Assembly: GCF_040183065.1 (NCBI RefSeq)
Contig: NC_091117.1
Coordinates: 100,009,001-100,073,000, forward strand
Source: Periplaneta americana
Lineage: Eukaryota; Arthropoda; Insecta; Blattodea; Blattidae
Reading direction: 5' to 3'
Length of the DNA stretch: 64,000 nucleotides
Part shown: positions 1 through 12,051 of the stretch, piece by piece
Numbering within the stretch: position 1 is the first letter of the stretch
Layout of the letters: each line of letters opens with the position of its first letter
Notes under the pieces: model-generated
The model's database searches: none
What the model was told of the DNA's origin: nothing
The model's input: the letters and a program-made list of their open reading frames with translations, nothing else
Translations under genes and position numbers: made by a program

Positions 1-60
1 TTTAATTTATCACGTTCATGAATGTAAGAATTAATTATTATCTACAGTTGTAATTATTAC

Positions 61-256
61 CTCTCAATTTCTTGTCGCCCACCAACATTTGTAACAGCAG
101 CAATGTATTTCATTATAATCTTTGAGGCTTCAGTTTTTCCACTCCCTGATTCTCCACTGATGACTATACATGTGTCACGACCTTGCTGCTTCATTTCCTT
201 ATGAGCAGCATCAGCAATAGCAAATATATGTGGTGGATTTTCAAATAATTCTCTAC
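61..256 (-). CDS. Myo31DF: Class I myosin (Myo31DF/MYO1D-like), P-loop exon 3
   Basis: This is the third coding exon of an unconventional class I myosin, an actin-based motor that links membranes to actin; the fly Myo31DF family member also sets left-right asymmetry. The frame reads [20 protein letters not shown] and then the ATP-binding P-loop [20 protein letters not shown], placing the P-loop at residues about 100-107, as expected for this family. Seen on the minus strand, the exon has an AG acceptor at 257-258 and a GT donor at 59-60. It starts with two bases that complete the codon left by the exon at 802-908, and it ends with two spare bases. The gene continues beyond the left edge of the window, so most of the motor, the IQ motif and the tail are not seen. 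The class I assignment is firm; MYO1D over other class I members is inferred from the wording around the P-loop. Confidence 0.88.
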
Positions 257-304
257 CTACACAAATATATTTTTTCATTAATTAATGAATTATTCTAAAG
301 TACG

Positions 305-515
305 AAAAGTAACACCAAAATAAATAAATAGATAGATAGATAAAGATAGACAGATAGATATAAATAAATAGACAAATAGATAAACAAATAGATGGATGGA
401 TGGAAGGACAGACAGATAGGTAAACTAATGAATAAATAAATAATAAATAGAAAATAATTAAATAAACAAATAAATAAACGAATTAATAATAAATAAGTAA
501 CAAGTAAATAAATAC
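305..515. repeat. Degenerate GATA/AAAT tetranucleotide tract
   Basis: This stretch is made almost entirely of AAAT, AGAT, GATG and GGAC tetranucleotide blocks, such as AAATAAATAGATAGATAGAT. It sits in a myosin intron between the exons at 61-256 and 802-908. No coding content is seen. Confidence 0.85.
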
Positions 516-801
516 ACACATCCAGACAAGAAACTGAACACAGAACTCAGCAAAGTATTAAAGTGCGTCTCTCAATACAATGTGATGAATTAAAAACACC
601 TTTATACAGTTTCAAGAAGTGAACTGGGAAAGGTAGTAGAATCCTACCGTAAGATATGGGAACAAACTTGCAATTAACAAGGAAATTTCAAGAAATTCAT
701 AGTCAATACAAGATAGAGTACCGGTAGAAAAACATTGAAAATAATAAAGTTCAAATGACATTATATTGAAATAAAACAGTTAAATAAAATGATTTATTCA
801 C

Positions 802-908
802 CTTTATATTGAGAAACTTGTTCTGGGCCATAAATATTCATTGTGCGATATGGATTGACAGATACACATACTTCTCCAATATATGTGTAAATCTTTCCTC
901 CTCTGAAT
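802..908 (-). CDS. Myo31DF: Class I myosin (Myo31DF/MYO1D-like), exon 2
   Basis: This short exon is below most ORF cut-offs. It encodes 35 whole codons beginning [20 protein letters not shown] and ending near GPEQVSQYK, which is the conserved N-terminal motor segment directly before the P-loop exon in class I myosins. On the minus strand the acceptor reads TTTTCAG (AG at 909-910) and the donor is GTGAAT (GT at 800-801). The exon needs two bases from the previous exon and leaves one base for the next; both phases match the neighbouring exons exactly, which is strong evidence that the three exons belong together. The intron on its 5' side is about 17.2 kb and full of mobile elements. Confidence 0.88.
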
Positions 909-1744
909 CTGAAAACATATTAAAGCATTGATATTTATATATAAATAACATTAATTCCTATTTGTCGACAGAAATCCGAGGTGTGGCTAAGGTAAGTTAA
1001 GTAAATGTTAACGATTTTGTTAATTAAAATAGAATATACTAAGTCAATATGTTAAGTTCTGTATTTGATTATTTTCCAATGATAAAACAGATATAGGACT
1101 ATATCATTTTTTATTTAAAATTGAAACAGTATAGGCCTATATTATAATTATGACCAATTTGTGACTATAATAAGGAGAAATTTCATCAATTGTCATGATT
1201 AGACTGTGCATCAGATATACGAGATGAGTCTTTGAGCCTATGTCTGAATCTAAGAAAGTAAGCTAATAGATGAGGCCTCATCCTCTGTTCACATTTCATT
1301 TCACTTGTCAGTTGGGTCTTATTCTGAGTGTATTTTTTTTTATCAACGTCTGAATTAATCCACAAATGGGTATGTGCTTATACTTATACTTAGGGTTCCC
1401 ATATATGCTGTAAAATACAGGAACATCCCTTTTTTCGCTAATGTGTTCTGTTGTCCCAAAATAGATCTTCAGAACATATTTTGTCACGTATTTAAAAATC
1501 AGTGACTGAAAAAATAATACTGTAAATATCAACTGCTATTTTATTATCAATTATCAGAATCAGTGACACTGGAATTCGTTACAATGACAATGTTGCAAGT
1601 AACATTGAATGTATACTATATTATTCTTAAAATAGTTCATACTATAAAGGAAACTGCTAGGTACCAGATCAAACTTTCTTGAATCTCACTTGTTTGATGA
1701 GATCGTAATAAGTGAAAAATGTTCTGAATTCCAAAGGAGATACT

Positions 1745-2390
1745 AGTAACATAGGCTACCTGAAATTATTGTACAAAGTTTCATAAAGATCTGTTAAATA
1801 AAAGAAAAGTTATTAATTTTCTCTAGAAACAGCCCCTATAATAGGATAGTTCCTGTAACACGAATGTAATGAAATAAGTATTTGTATACAAAACAAATAT
1901 GCTACATGTAACTACTTCATAAAGTTTGACGAAAATCTGTTACATAGGAGAAAAGTTGACAATTTTGTCTAAATCCATTCCCTATAATAGGGTAGGCCTA
2001 GTTTCTTTTGCACAAACGTAATGAGAATGTGTATAGAAAACAAATATAGGCCCTATTTCCTGTAACTACTGTACAAATTTTTATCAAAATCAGTAAGATA
2101 GGAGAAAAGTTATTTTGTCCAAATTTACCTCTATAATGGGGTAATTTTTTTACACATATATAATGAGAGTTTGTATACAAAACAAATACCGGTATGTTAC
2201 CTGTAACTACTGTATAAAGTTAGACGAAAATCTGTTAGCTAGAAGAAAAGTTGATACTCTTGCCTAAATTCACTCTCTATAATGGAGCAGTTTCTTTTAA
2301 ACAAATGTAATGAGAGTTTGTATACAAAATAAATATGTTACTTGTAAATGTTGAACAAAGTTTCATGAAGATCTGTAACATAGTTATTAA
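1745..2390. repeat. Tandem array of about 146-bp units next to a LINE end
   Basis: Four full or nearly full imperfect units start at about 1837, 1983, 2133 and 2279, each opening with TATAATRGG, and a partial unit covers about 1745-1836. Each unit contains the ordered landmarks AATGAGAGTTTGTATAC, AAAACAAATA, GTAACTACTGTA, CAAAGTTTCAT, ATCTGTTA and GGAGAAAAGTT. On the minus strand the array directly follows the C-terminal remnant of a LINE at about 2400-2575, so it may be the 3' untranslated region of that element. That link is inference. Confidence 0.8.
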
Positions 2391-2399
2391 TTTCGTCCT

Positions 2400-2576
2400 G
2401 CTAGATTTACGGTTTGGACCAATGTGCAGTGATGTGATATAAGCTGCATTTTTGAGCACAGTATTTACAGACACTTGTATAATTTGTTTCATGTTGCATA
2501 GTTTGTGGTAAAATCTATGAGTAGACAATCTTGTAACAATATGTAGTTCTCTGTTGGGTTCTGTCCATGACCTATC
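2400..2576 (-). mobile_element. LINE C-terminal remnant (zinc-knuckle end)
   Basis: Read on the minus strand this gives WTEPNRELHIVTRLSTHRFY followed by HKLC, and after a frame change VCKYCAQKCSLYHITAH, a CxxCxxxCxxYH knuckle. The order EL-H-VTRLS-HGFHHKLC and then the knuckle is the C-terminal end of a LINE family of which a better copy lies at 16570-17154. It is frameshifted and 5'-truncated, ending where the RTE-like element with its (ATG)n tail begins. Confidence 0.65.

Positions 2577-2648
<72 letters not shown>
2577..2648. repeat. (ATC)n microsatellite, tail of the RTE-like LINE
   Basis: This is a run of about 24 near-perfect ATC units. Its position at the 3' end of the minus-strand LINE shows it arose as, or grew from, the retroposon tail. 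Confidence 0.95.
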
Positions 2649-3465
2649 GTCACCGCAGTCCAGTTCGGGCCTCGGCCTTCTTAAGGAATTTCCTCCATGA
2701 CTCCCTATTCCTCGCCTCTGTCCACCAACTCTTAATTCCAAGCCTTCTCAAATCTTCGATTATTCCGTCCATCCAACGTAATTTGCGTCTACCAACATTT
2801 CTTCTTCCTTCCGGCTTATATTCCATAACTCGCTTAGTGATTTCATTGTTATCCATTCTCCATACATGTCCGACCCAACGTAATCTTGCGACTTTTATAG
2901 CTGTAACAATGTCAGGATCCCCATAAAGTTGATACAACTCATGGTTGTACCTACTTCTCCATTCTCCCCTTTCGTTTATGAGTCCATATATCTTACGCAA
3001 ATATCTTCCTTTCAAACGCGCCCAATTTAATAATATCAGATTGAGACAAGGTCCAGGTTTCACACCCATACATTAACACAGGCCTTACCAATGTTTTATA
3101 TATTCTACATTTAGATTCAAAGGCAAGTAATTTAGATTTAAAATGTCTTTGCAATCCATAGTAGCATTTATTCGTGATCCGTATTCTTCTATTTATCTCT
3201 TCCTTGATGTCATTGGTTTCATTAACAAGGGAACCAAGATACACAAAGCTGCGAACCTTTTCAAATTTAAATTCACCAATTGAGAAATGTGATGCAGAAT
3301 CATTGGGTTTTTTACTACCCACGACCATATATTTTGTTTTATTTCCGTTAATTTTTAAACCCATTCTGCTTGCAGGATCTTTTAGTGGTGTAAAGGCTTT
3401 TTTACATCTCCTTTTGTTCTACCAATGATATCTATATCATCTGCGAACGCTAGTATCTGGTTTGA
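2577..3465 (-). mobile_element. 5'-truncated RTE-like LINE with (ATG)n tail
   Basis: The minus strand encodes the C-terminal part of a non-LTR reverse transcriptase. It begins near ILAFADDIDIIGRT, the catalytic (F/Y)ADD box, then MGLKINGNKTKYMVVGS, FVYLGSLVNE, LVRPVLMYGCETWT, RWVGHVWRM and NVGRRKLRWMDGI. The reading shifts frame near 2995-3060, so it is a pseudogene. The element ends in the trinucleotide tract at 2577-2648, read as (ATG)n on the minus strand, which is the usual kind of 3' tail for RTE-type LINEs. The apparent poly-Met or poly-Ser proteins in this area are artefacts of the tail. Confidence 0.85.
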
Positions 3466-3639
3466 TTAATATTGCATTGGTGCTGTAGAATTCCTCCCAT
3501 ATTTCTTCTCTTTTTGCACTCCTTTCCAGTATCACTTATGACACAGTAGGCCTATAGGTGTTCATACAGTAAGGAAACTATGTGTTAATACAGCTATGAC
3601 AACATGTTAGCTGAGCATCACTAGCATGACTGGTGGCGA

Positions 3640-4590
3640 ATATACTATATGCTCACAGCCATGTATTGTGGGTCCCTATCACCACGGCATGGCGCATCCT
3701 CAGGTTGTGGATAGAGGAAATGGCCTCCAGATATGGAGGGTAGCTGCGAATATATTGAATAAGCTGTTGTGGACAACCGATGAGGGGTGGTCCTCCAGCT
3801 TGGGGGTTGGATGAAGGGCTAAGAACCCATCACCGTAAAAAAACTATTTGTTACGAAACCATACAATAAGCCTTGGAATGGTGATTATGTCTCGTGACCA
3901 GAATATTGTATGAAATGGAAATATAAAAATTGGAAATTTATTCTTTGATGAGGTGGAAAAATTTAAATATCTTGGAGCAACAGTAACAAATATAAATGAT
4001 ACTCAGGAGGAAATTAAACACAGAATAAACATGGAAAATGCCTGTTATTATTTGGTTGAGAAGCTTTTGTCATCCAGTCTGCTGTCAAAAAATCTGAAAG
4101 TTAGAATTTATAAAACAGTTATATTACCGGTTGTTCTGTATAGCTGTGAAATTGAACTCTCACTTTGAGAAAGGAACAGAGGTTAAGTGTGTTTGAGAAT
4201 AAGATGCTTAGGAAAACATTTGGAGCTAAGAGGGATGAAGTTACAGGAGAATGGAGAAAGTTACATAATGCAGAACTGGACGCATTGTATTCTTCACCTG
4301 ACATAATTAGGAACTTTAAATCCAGAAGTTTGAGATGGGCAGGGCATGTAGCATGTATAAGCGAATCCAGAAATGCATATAGTGTTAGTTGGGAGACTGG
4401 AGGGAAAAAGACCTTTGGGGAGGCCAAGATGTAGATGGGAGGATAATATTAAAATGGATTTGAGGGCGGTGGGATATGATTGCAGAGACTGGATTAATCT
4501 TGCTCAGGACAGGGACCGATGGCGGGTTTATGTGAAGGCGGCAATGAACCTCTGGGTTCCTTAAAAGCTGTAAGTAAATAACTAAATAAA
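3640..4590 (+). mobile_element. LINE copy (family A), internally deleted
   Basis: Two parts of one LINE family are joined here. Bases about 3640-3870 match the non-coding lead at 30345-30480, sharing GCCTCCAGATATGGAGGGTA and GGTCCTCCAGCTTGG. Bases about 3872-4563 encode the region after the reverse transcriptase core: MSRDQNIV, FKYLGATVTNINDT, RIYKTVILPVVLYSCE, FENKMLRKTFGAKRDEVTGE, LRWAGHVA, RWEDNIKMDLRAVGYDC and AAMNLWVP. The RT core between them is missing, and there is a stop after EIELSL plus a later frameshift. The end is a (TAAA)-rich tail. Confidence 0.85.
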
Positions 4591-5397
4591 TATGCTCACA
4601 GTATCTATTAACTTGAAAAAAAAACACATTACAAAATACTGGTATGTAATAAATAAAAAGAAGCACAATATTGCATGTCTGATATCTTAAATTTAAATAA
4701 ATTTAAACAAAGCAACAATATGGAAAGCACAGGATTTTACTTGAGAACTGGCACTAATTTCAAATGTCATTTCTGTAATGAAATGTACTGCAGGCCCTAT
4801 TATTACAAGTTTAATGTATTCATATTCATTTATTGCGTCCAACTGATCACATACATATCGACAGCCCCTAGGAAGAACATTATAACTGACATTTTAAAGA
4901 ATTTGAGTTTTAAATTTAGACCTGAAGGTTTTATAACAGACTATCTGTGGTATAAATACGATTACAATCGAATGGAAGATTAGGCAGTAATTGGGCAATA
5001 TTGAAATATTGTAACCAACATTAATACATTTTATACATAGAATAATACTGTATCTCACTTAAGAATTTTTCAAATGTATATTTTCGCAATAATGTCCCAT
5101 TACAATTATTGTAATTGAAATGCCATATTCTTCTCTGTAGGAAATGAATTAATCACTAAATTAGTATATGCAACTTGAAAATACTGTATCTGCATTCTGC
5201 AGCAACATGTAGTCGTCTTACATTACAAACAACATAAGAAAAATCGAAAGCAAAAGAACTGTAACTGCATTGCCTAAACTCTCAAGAAAATAGTCCATTT
5301 TTATTTACACTTTAGCTGTTAACAATTGAGAAAATAGTGTGCAGGTCTGCAGAACAATGTTTCTGCATTCCTTCGGTGTAAATAATATGAGGGTTAT

Positions 5398-6690
5398 ATG
5401 ACAGTTATGCAGAAAGTTGATAAAGAAAGAGGAATAGTTTCCCAAAATAAACGAGGAAAACACAGAAACCATGGGAATGGTGTGTCAGAGAGTGTGAAGG
5501 ATTCTATACGTCGATATAGGCCTATTTGTTCCTTTCCAGGTGTAGGCTCCCACTATATCAGAAAAGATTCTACAAGAAAATTTTTGGATGGTGATTTATC
5601 CATAGCAAAAATGTATAGACTATACCAAGAATGGATAAACGAAAATAGCGGATTATGTGCAACAGACAAACAATACAGAGTGTGTTTGTTAAGGAATTCA
5701 ACATTAGCTTCCTTTCACCAAAGAAAAACCAATATGAAGAGTGCAATACTTACAGTATTGTAAGTGCAGATGTGAAGCTGAGTTTAGAAGATTCTCATAT
5801 TGGAGAAATAAAAAACAAAGTTGTTGTACGTGAAATTAAAGAAACTGATAAATTAAAAGATCAGAATGACAAAATTGTATGTATTTAAAAAAAGTTCTTC
5901 AAATCCCTTATTCCGATGTTAGCACTTCCTATTACTTAATAAAATACTCTACATAAAATTTTACAATCTATGACAGACCAATAGATGGTTCTGGTACTTT
6001 TTCTTGTGGCATGAGTCTGTCGCAAGAAAAAGCTGTAATGAAATTGATAGTTGCGTATTAAAGTGGATAAAAAGAAAGAAAATGAAAATATAAAGGAATT
6101 TTTTTTTCAAATAACTGTTCAGAACAGAACATAAACAGGTATACTACTTGGTCTTTATTTGTTTATAAATGAGAAATTCGATATTAAAATTACACATAAA
6201 TTTCTGGAAGAAGAAGAAAAAAAGACACACAGAATGAAGCAGATTCAATCCATGTTTTAATTTAACGAAGGAAAAGGGGACTAACCGTATTCACTTCTGA
6301 ACAATGGCTAATGCTAGTGAAAATGGCTAAAATAAGTGGAAATTTCTATGACATAAATGAAATGGTACATACGAGTAGTGATTTTAAAACTTGAAGTTTT
6401 TAATCACCGACGAAAAGGCAACTGGAATTTGATAGGAGAATTGATCCTGAATTAGGTAGGCAAGAAGGTATTAATAAAATACAATCATTTTGATAAGCAT
6501 GAACACGATATTGATATACAAAGCAAAGTCAGAGGAAGATGCAAGACTTGGAAGGATATGAATCTGAAATGTGCTTACAGTGCTCCATGCCACACCTCCC
6601 AAGGTAAACTCTACGATATGCTGTCATTGTGTAAGGAAAAACACGCCAACATTCCTGACATTTATCACGGATTCTAAAAAGGACTTACAG
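5398..6690 (+). pseudogene. Decayed gene of an insect multicopy family of unknown function
   Basis: The first open part (5398-5763) reads MTVMQKVDKERGIVSQNKRG, then SHYIRKDSTRKFLDGDLSIA and KMYRLYQEW. The frame then shifts near 5690 to FVKEFNISFLSPKKNQYEE. A later piece near 6605-6690 reads KLYDMLSLCKEKHANIPDIY and then HGF before a stop. The order SHY.R, LS..KM..LY, EFNISF..PKK..Y..C and a late KK/YHGFY motif resembles a protein family present in many transposon-like copies in insect genomes; this is from memory and not searched. The copy has a frameshift, stops and poor coding potential in the middle (5900-6480). I cannot assign a biochemical function. Confidence 0.6.
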
Positions 6691-7379
6691 CGAGCAAAAT
6701 TGCTGAAAATTGTGACATTGATGAATAACTTTAAATTCAGTTGCATTGTGCAACACATTACTATATATTTGTAAATATTTATGTACATCTAAGTTTGACC
6801 TCTGGTCATAGGCTATAGAGCTACAATGACTCCAAAATGATTTTATTAAAAATAAAAATTGATACATCAAGAAAATAGAAATATTATTATAGGCCTACAA
6901 TAAATTCGATTCAAAATCACCAACAAATATAGGTAAATACCCATACTGTTATATTACCAATAACAAACAAAAACTGTATAATTCACATTTTTTAACAACA
7001 CCTGAGAGCTTTGGGACTTTAGACAAGCGAAAGTTTAGGACTTTTAAGAACCTATAAAAGTCTCGTAGTCAGCGCTCCAATTGAGAACTGTAAATATAAT
7101 ACAGAGTGCAATGATAGGAAAGATCTTGTTTCCGATGTTAAGCAGAAAAAAAAATTAGAATATACAGACATCCAAGAAAACCAATGGTACAGCATTTAAT
7201 TCTCTTTATAAGCATTGATTTATACAAGCTTTAACATCAATGTCATATCACGTGTGTGGGATCTTAGATATATTAGTGGCCCATTGAGTATTGTTAAGAT
7301 TGTTTCTATTGTTGTGTGTTATGATTGCTTGTGTTTACGTACCTAACTGATCTGGATTTTGTTTTAATATGTATGATAT

Positions 7380-7562
7380 TGGTGATTAAGGTGGTGATGA
7401 ATCATGGTATGTAAATTTCCAATCTGATATTTGGCTTAGTGACTGAGAGAAGCCATGAAAGAAAAAAAATAAAACCTTGTCAGATTGATCAAACCCGAGA
7501 CCTCCTGAATGTGAGTCTCAAATGTTACCATCTGAGCCATCTTGCTCGGTTATAGTAGATTT
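7380..7562 (-). repeat. tRNA-derived SINE-like segment inside the repeat block
   Basis: On the minus strand there is a tRNA-like head: a gene start ending in GAGCAAGATGGCTCAGATGG (A box-like) and a B box-like GGTCTCGGGTTTGATCA. A related segment is at 62340-62520 at the equivalent place in the other copy of the block, so it was present before the copies parted. Confidence 0.55.
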
Positions 7563-8659
7563 AATTAATAAGCTCTTATTGAAATTCATAAATTGGCAGT
7601 TCTAGAAGTGTTCCATGCATGGATGGCAATTTGTACTCAAATATTTAGTATTTTATTTCAGTAAGTTCTTTCGTCAAATATTTATAACCCATTTTTTTAC
7701 GTCTGAAATCATCACAGCACAATTTAACTTCATAATCAAACGAAATAAAAAGATAAAAATCCGAAACTTAACCACATTAAGAACACATGCCAAGCATAAT
7801 CCAGTAGGGTTACACTAAAGCCATCCAGACACGCTCACTCTTTTGTTAACTTTTGAATGCACACTCCAAGGGTCTCAATCAAAAGTTGTTGGAATTCTTG
7901 AGTGTAAGGAACATGGCAGAAAAACGCCAAATATCACATATTTAACTATTCAGGCACTGAATACATAATTATTGCCCTTGTTAATCTACTACCTCAAGAT
8001 ACAAACTATGTATATAGGTCTATCACACACATTTTGTCTAGGCCTGTTGTATATAGTGATTATTTTTTCTTGTCATAGAACAGCACCGTTGTTAGTAAAA
8101 TATTGCTAGCTGTTTCTACAGTGTTTTAATTTCTCAGTGTTGCTTGTAATGAGGCAAATTCTTTGTATGTCAGCTAGAGGTAGAGCAGTTTGTCTCCATT
8201 CTCACGGACCTACTCCAAATTCATTCACATCTTCACAATGCATCATGACAAATGCATGTATGTACGTCTAGAATGGCATATAGAAAAGTTATGGGATACA
8301 CATGTCACTAGAAAAGTGTGATCGAAGTTTTTTTAGTGAACTTATAATTGGAGTTTGATAGATTCTAAATGTGGATGATGAGATACCAAAGATATTTTCA
8401 GGCACTCTTTTTCCTCTAGAGTTTTAGACATTCTATAATTAAATATTATTTCTCTTTGGACAGTTCATGCTGAGGATATGGTTTAATGAAATTCTTATGC
8501 AAAGAAAATGTCAGTCACCAATAAACAAAAAATTCAACTTATCTATCTACAGGTCTTTGTTTCCTAGTAAATTTAACTCATTTCCAGTTAAACTTTTATA
8601 AAAGCTTGTTCTCATAAGCATCCCTTGTAGTAACGTCTTGGTCTATGGCATCATGTCTG

Positions 8660-8935
8660 TGATGGGGTAGGAAATTTCTCATGAAATTTCGACCAGACTG
8701 GTGCCCACCCAGCATCGTAATGAATTTGAGGAGCTATGCTAGGTAGCGAAATCCAGGTTCGAAAACCAGCTATAAGAGCTGGGGGTTCATTGTACTGAAA
8801 GTACGATACCACTGTTCTGGTTATGTGATCATTCTGCTGTAATGATTTCATGCATGTCGACGTGAGACCAACAGTTGACTAATGGACCTTGGCTCTTCAC
8901 AGGTTGTTCGTACCACAGACTATATTATTTCCTCA
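8660..8935 (+). repeat. SINE copy (family with GAAATTTC-GACCAG core)
   Basis: Shared with 15185-15445 and, inverted, 43495-43725: TTTCTCATGAAATTTCG, the GAAATCCAG...CCAGCTATAA segment, and CGTGAGACCA followed by CCACGGA/CCACAGA near the end. The B box-like GGTTCGAAAACC suggests a tRNA-derived SINE. Open frames across it are fortuitous. Confidence 0.6.
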
Positions 8936-11090
8936 ATCGTACCACCATCAGAAATCCGTCCATTTGTTCCAACATCAGCATAAATAAATTCGTAGTTTGT
9001 ATGAACTACTGCCAGGACGATGATGCTCTAAACTGTGGCCAAGTGTATTTCCTTGCAGAAGCCGGTTTCAGTTCTTAGTCCATTATCATCGTATCTGTTT
9101 TTTTCTTTTTACCTTTAGCTTCCTCATTTTCTGTAACTATGATAGTTACTGCTGATTTTCTTAAAAAAAAAAATTGCTTGCTTGCTTGGGAGTGCACTCA
9201 TAATTAAGTCATCTGTGATCACATTAGGGAGTGAGTGCAGTGCACATGCACTCATAACTGGATTTATTTATTTTATTTTATTTATTTTTTTTTTTTGGAG
9301 AAAGGGAAAAGACGCAATTCTGGGTTCCATCCTTTGCTGTTGCTGTAATTTAAAGTCTGAACAATATCGTCCTTTTGAAATCCGCATTCTTTTAATAAAT
9401 CTTTCACTCCTATATCATCACCGTAACATATAAACAGCTGACTTTCCCAGTAGTGTTAGTTATTTTCCAGTTGGATCGCTAGCTGTATGCGCATTCATAT
9501 CTGTCTGTAAGAAAAGCGACGAAGTTTCCTTAATGTATGAATACCTATACTGTGCTTATAAGTTTATTGTTTGAGGAAGGATATATCGTAATTCTTCTAG
9601 TAGAAAGGTTTCTCTGCAGAGTTTTAGGCTAGCCTGGAAGAGGTGTTCTTGGGGAGACCTAGTGCTAATTTGAGGTATCTTACCTTCACTTGTATTTTTC
9701 GGAGAAGTTTGGAGATATTTTCTCATATTATTTCTATTCTGTATAGCAGTATAGGACAGATTTTCGGCTGGAATATTATTACTGTTGTTTCTAGAGGAAG
9801 GTGCTGTAGATTCTGTATGGTTGTGAAGGTTGTTTGTGTCGTTGTGTGGATTGTAGTGTCAGACCGAGACATTTATATCACTTTATCTTGATTTTTTCAC
9901 CTTTTAATGATAGAGTTCATTATACTGTATGTATCCCTGTTACATATGCAAATCTTGAAAGATTGTTCACCACTGACTGATGACAGAAACAAAAGTAGTG
10001 CTTATTGTGAAATAATTTTTCAGCGAGGAAGTAAAGTTTTATGCTGTGAGGACAGAATTTTAGCAAAGGTGTTAGATCCCCCAAAAACAGAAGTTATAGG
10101 TGAGTTTTTTTATCTCCTGATTATTACATTTTTAAAAATATCTTCTCTCTTGTGCCCCACCTGGTCCTAAGGCCAAAGCAGTCACTGCTAACACGTGCTA
10201 CATTAAAACTTTTGCTTTGTACCAAGGAAAGTCTGAGATAAGAACACTCAGGGCCGACTTTATTTAGCTTTAAAAGAAGAATGTGTAGATAAGTTTGCAC
10301 CACTAACATAACCAATATGATGACGTTTACAAATGAACTAGAAACGGATTTTTAAGCATGGCAAGAAGGAAATCAACACTCATGTCTTACATATTGATTT
10401 CACTGTCAACACTCATTTTTTACATACTGATTTCACCACATTATTCCCTTCTGAATATCAGAATGGAATTCAAAGGACTCTATGATCTAAACTCTAGAGG
10501 AAGTGTCACACTATTTACAGCAGGCTCGTTTTAAATGGCACTTGCAAAACATTTCTGGAAGACCTATCTCAGATACACAGCACAAGTAAAGAAACACTGT
10601 CTTTGCTATAATATTATGCTGTGATATTTATATCAGAATGTATTGAACAAATTATTTGGAGTAAAGGAGCAGGAATTGTTATTCAGATTGTGACTTCACT
10701 GTATTATAGGACGGGTTCTAGTGTTTTAAATGAAAAATATGATATTGATTTGAATTATGAGACTTAAACTTAAAGACTTAAAGAGAGTTACATAGAGGTT
10801 TCGAAGGATGCCTTAACACATCACTGTATACAGCATGTTCGCGACTGTGTAGTAATGTAAAGTTTATCAGAACCAACTCTTTTCCTGGTCACTAACTTTT
10901 GGATCAGAAGGGAAGAGAAAAATGAGTGAACCAGAGGAAATGATGTAAAAATATTGATATCATTCACGTCTTACGGGTTCGTCATAATGACTCTAAAAAA
11001 AATAAATAATAATTAATATATAGGCCTACATGAAATAAAAATTTAATAAAAAACTTAATCTATTGTGTCTTTACCATTACAGTCTAGTAA

Positions 11091-12051
11091 GGCTGGGCGC
11101 ACACTTATCTAGCAAAACTGCTAAGCAAAAATGTTTTTGCTTAAACATCCTCAAACACGTTCGTTCAATGATTAATATAGGAATGTCGTATACTTATCTA
11201 GCATGATACATAAACGCTGTACAGCATGTTTAAGTAAATTTAAACATGATGGAACAAAGTGCAAGAACAATATATAGCATGATCAAGCAAGTTTAAGCAT
11301 GATTAAGCAAAAAACAAAAACACTGTACAGCACAATACAGTAAGTTTGAGCAGAGTTGGGACTGCTCGTCGTACAAACACTGATCATTGAAGGCAGAATA
11401 TTTCGTTGTGTGCATACGCTTGGAATATGCAGAGCAGATAGAGCAGAGGGCAGGTACAGCTGATAGAGATGTGAGATGTCACTCCAGTAGGAGCATGAGA
11501 AAGAGTCTACCAGTCTGCTCGGTAAAACAAATAATCAATGCTCTGTATATATGACAGTAGAGAAGATACAAATGCCATTATGAATACAAAGTCAAACTAA
11601 ATAATAACTTACTGTATCAGTAGTTTACTATTCTGGATGAGTGCCGAGTGGACATCTAATCATGCATGCTTTAAAATCTTCGTATTATTTATGTAATCAA
11701 TACATAATCCGCGAAAAAAATATATTTTCGTTTTTTTTAAGGCCCCAGCCCAGCCTGAACCCAACAAGAATAATGAATTTCAACCAGAGTCCATTCAATG
11801 CCATAAAACTATAACCACATCATCCGCCATCACCATTGCAAGACTAATTTATGTTTCTGCTTTAGTCTGCATGACTGTAATGTTCTCGGAAAAAAACGAA
11901 CGTTTTTGTTTCCAGCAAAAATTTTAAAACATTTAAAGCAAAATGCTTTTTGGGAAAACAAAATTGTTTTTCATTACAGCAAAAACATTTATGCTTTAAG
12001 AAAAAACGTTTCTGCTTAAAGCAGTTTTGCTAGATAAGTGTGCGCCCAGCC
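11091..12051. mobile_element. PIF/Harbinger-like MITE, 961 bp
   Basis: The element begins GGCTGGGCGCACACTTATCT and ends with the exact reverse complement. The perfect terminal inverted repeat is about 31 bp, and weaker similarity continues inward through AAGCAAAAA-type blocks. It is flanked on both sides by TAA (11088-11090 and 12052-12054). A 3-bp TWA duplication with G-rich ends fits the PIF/Harbinger superfamily. The interior has repeated TTTAAGCATG and CTGTACAGCA motifs and no transposase frame, so it is non-autonomous. Confidence 0.88.

Larger units (their letters stand above)
4592..9560 (+). repeat. Large dispersed repeat block, interrupted copy
   Basis: Three separate stretches here (about 4592-4815, 6830-7820 and 9290-9560) match, in the same order and orientation, one compact block at about 61680-63060. 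Shared landmarks include ATTGCATGTCT, ACTTGAGAAC, TTTAACAACACSTGAGAG, GGTGATGAATCAT and AATACCTATACTGTG. Between the first two pieces lies a gene-like region (5398-6690) missing from the right-hand copy. Between the second and third lies extra DNA with a SINE. The outer ends read CACAGTAT and its inverted form ATACTGTG, which hints at terminal inverted repeats; I found no clear target-site duplication. Confidence 0.7.

Noticed and set aside
2277-2926. Open frames with long runs of Met, Ser or similar residues
   Set aside because: They are translations of the (ATC)n tail of the RTE-like LINE on either strand.
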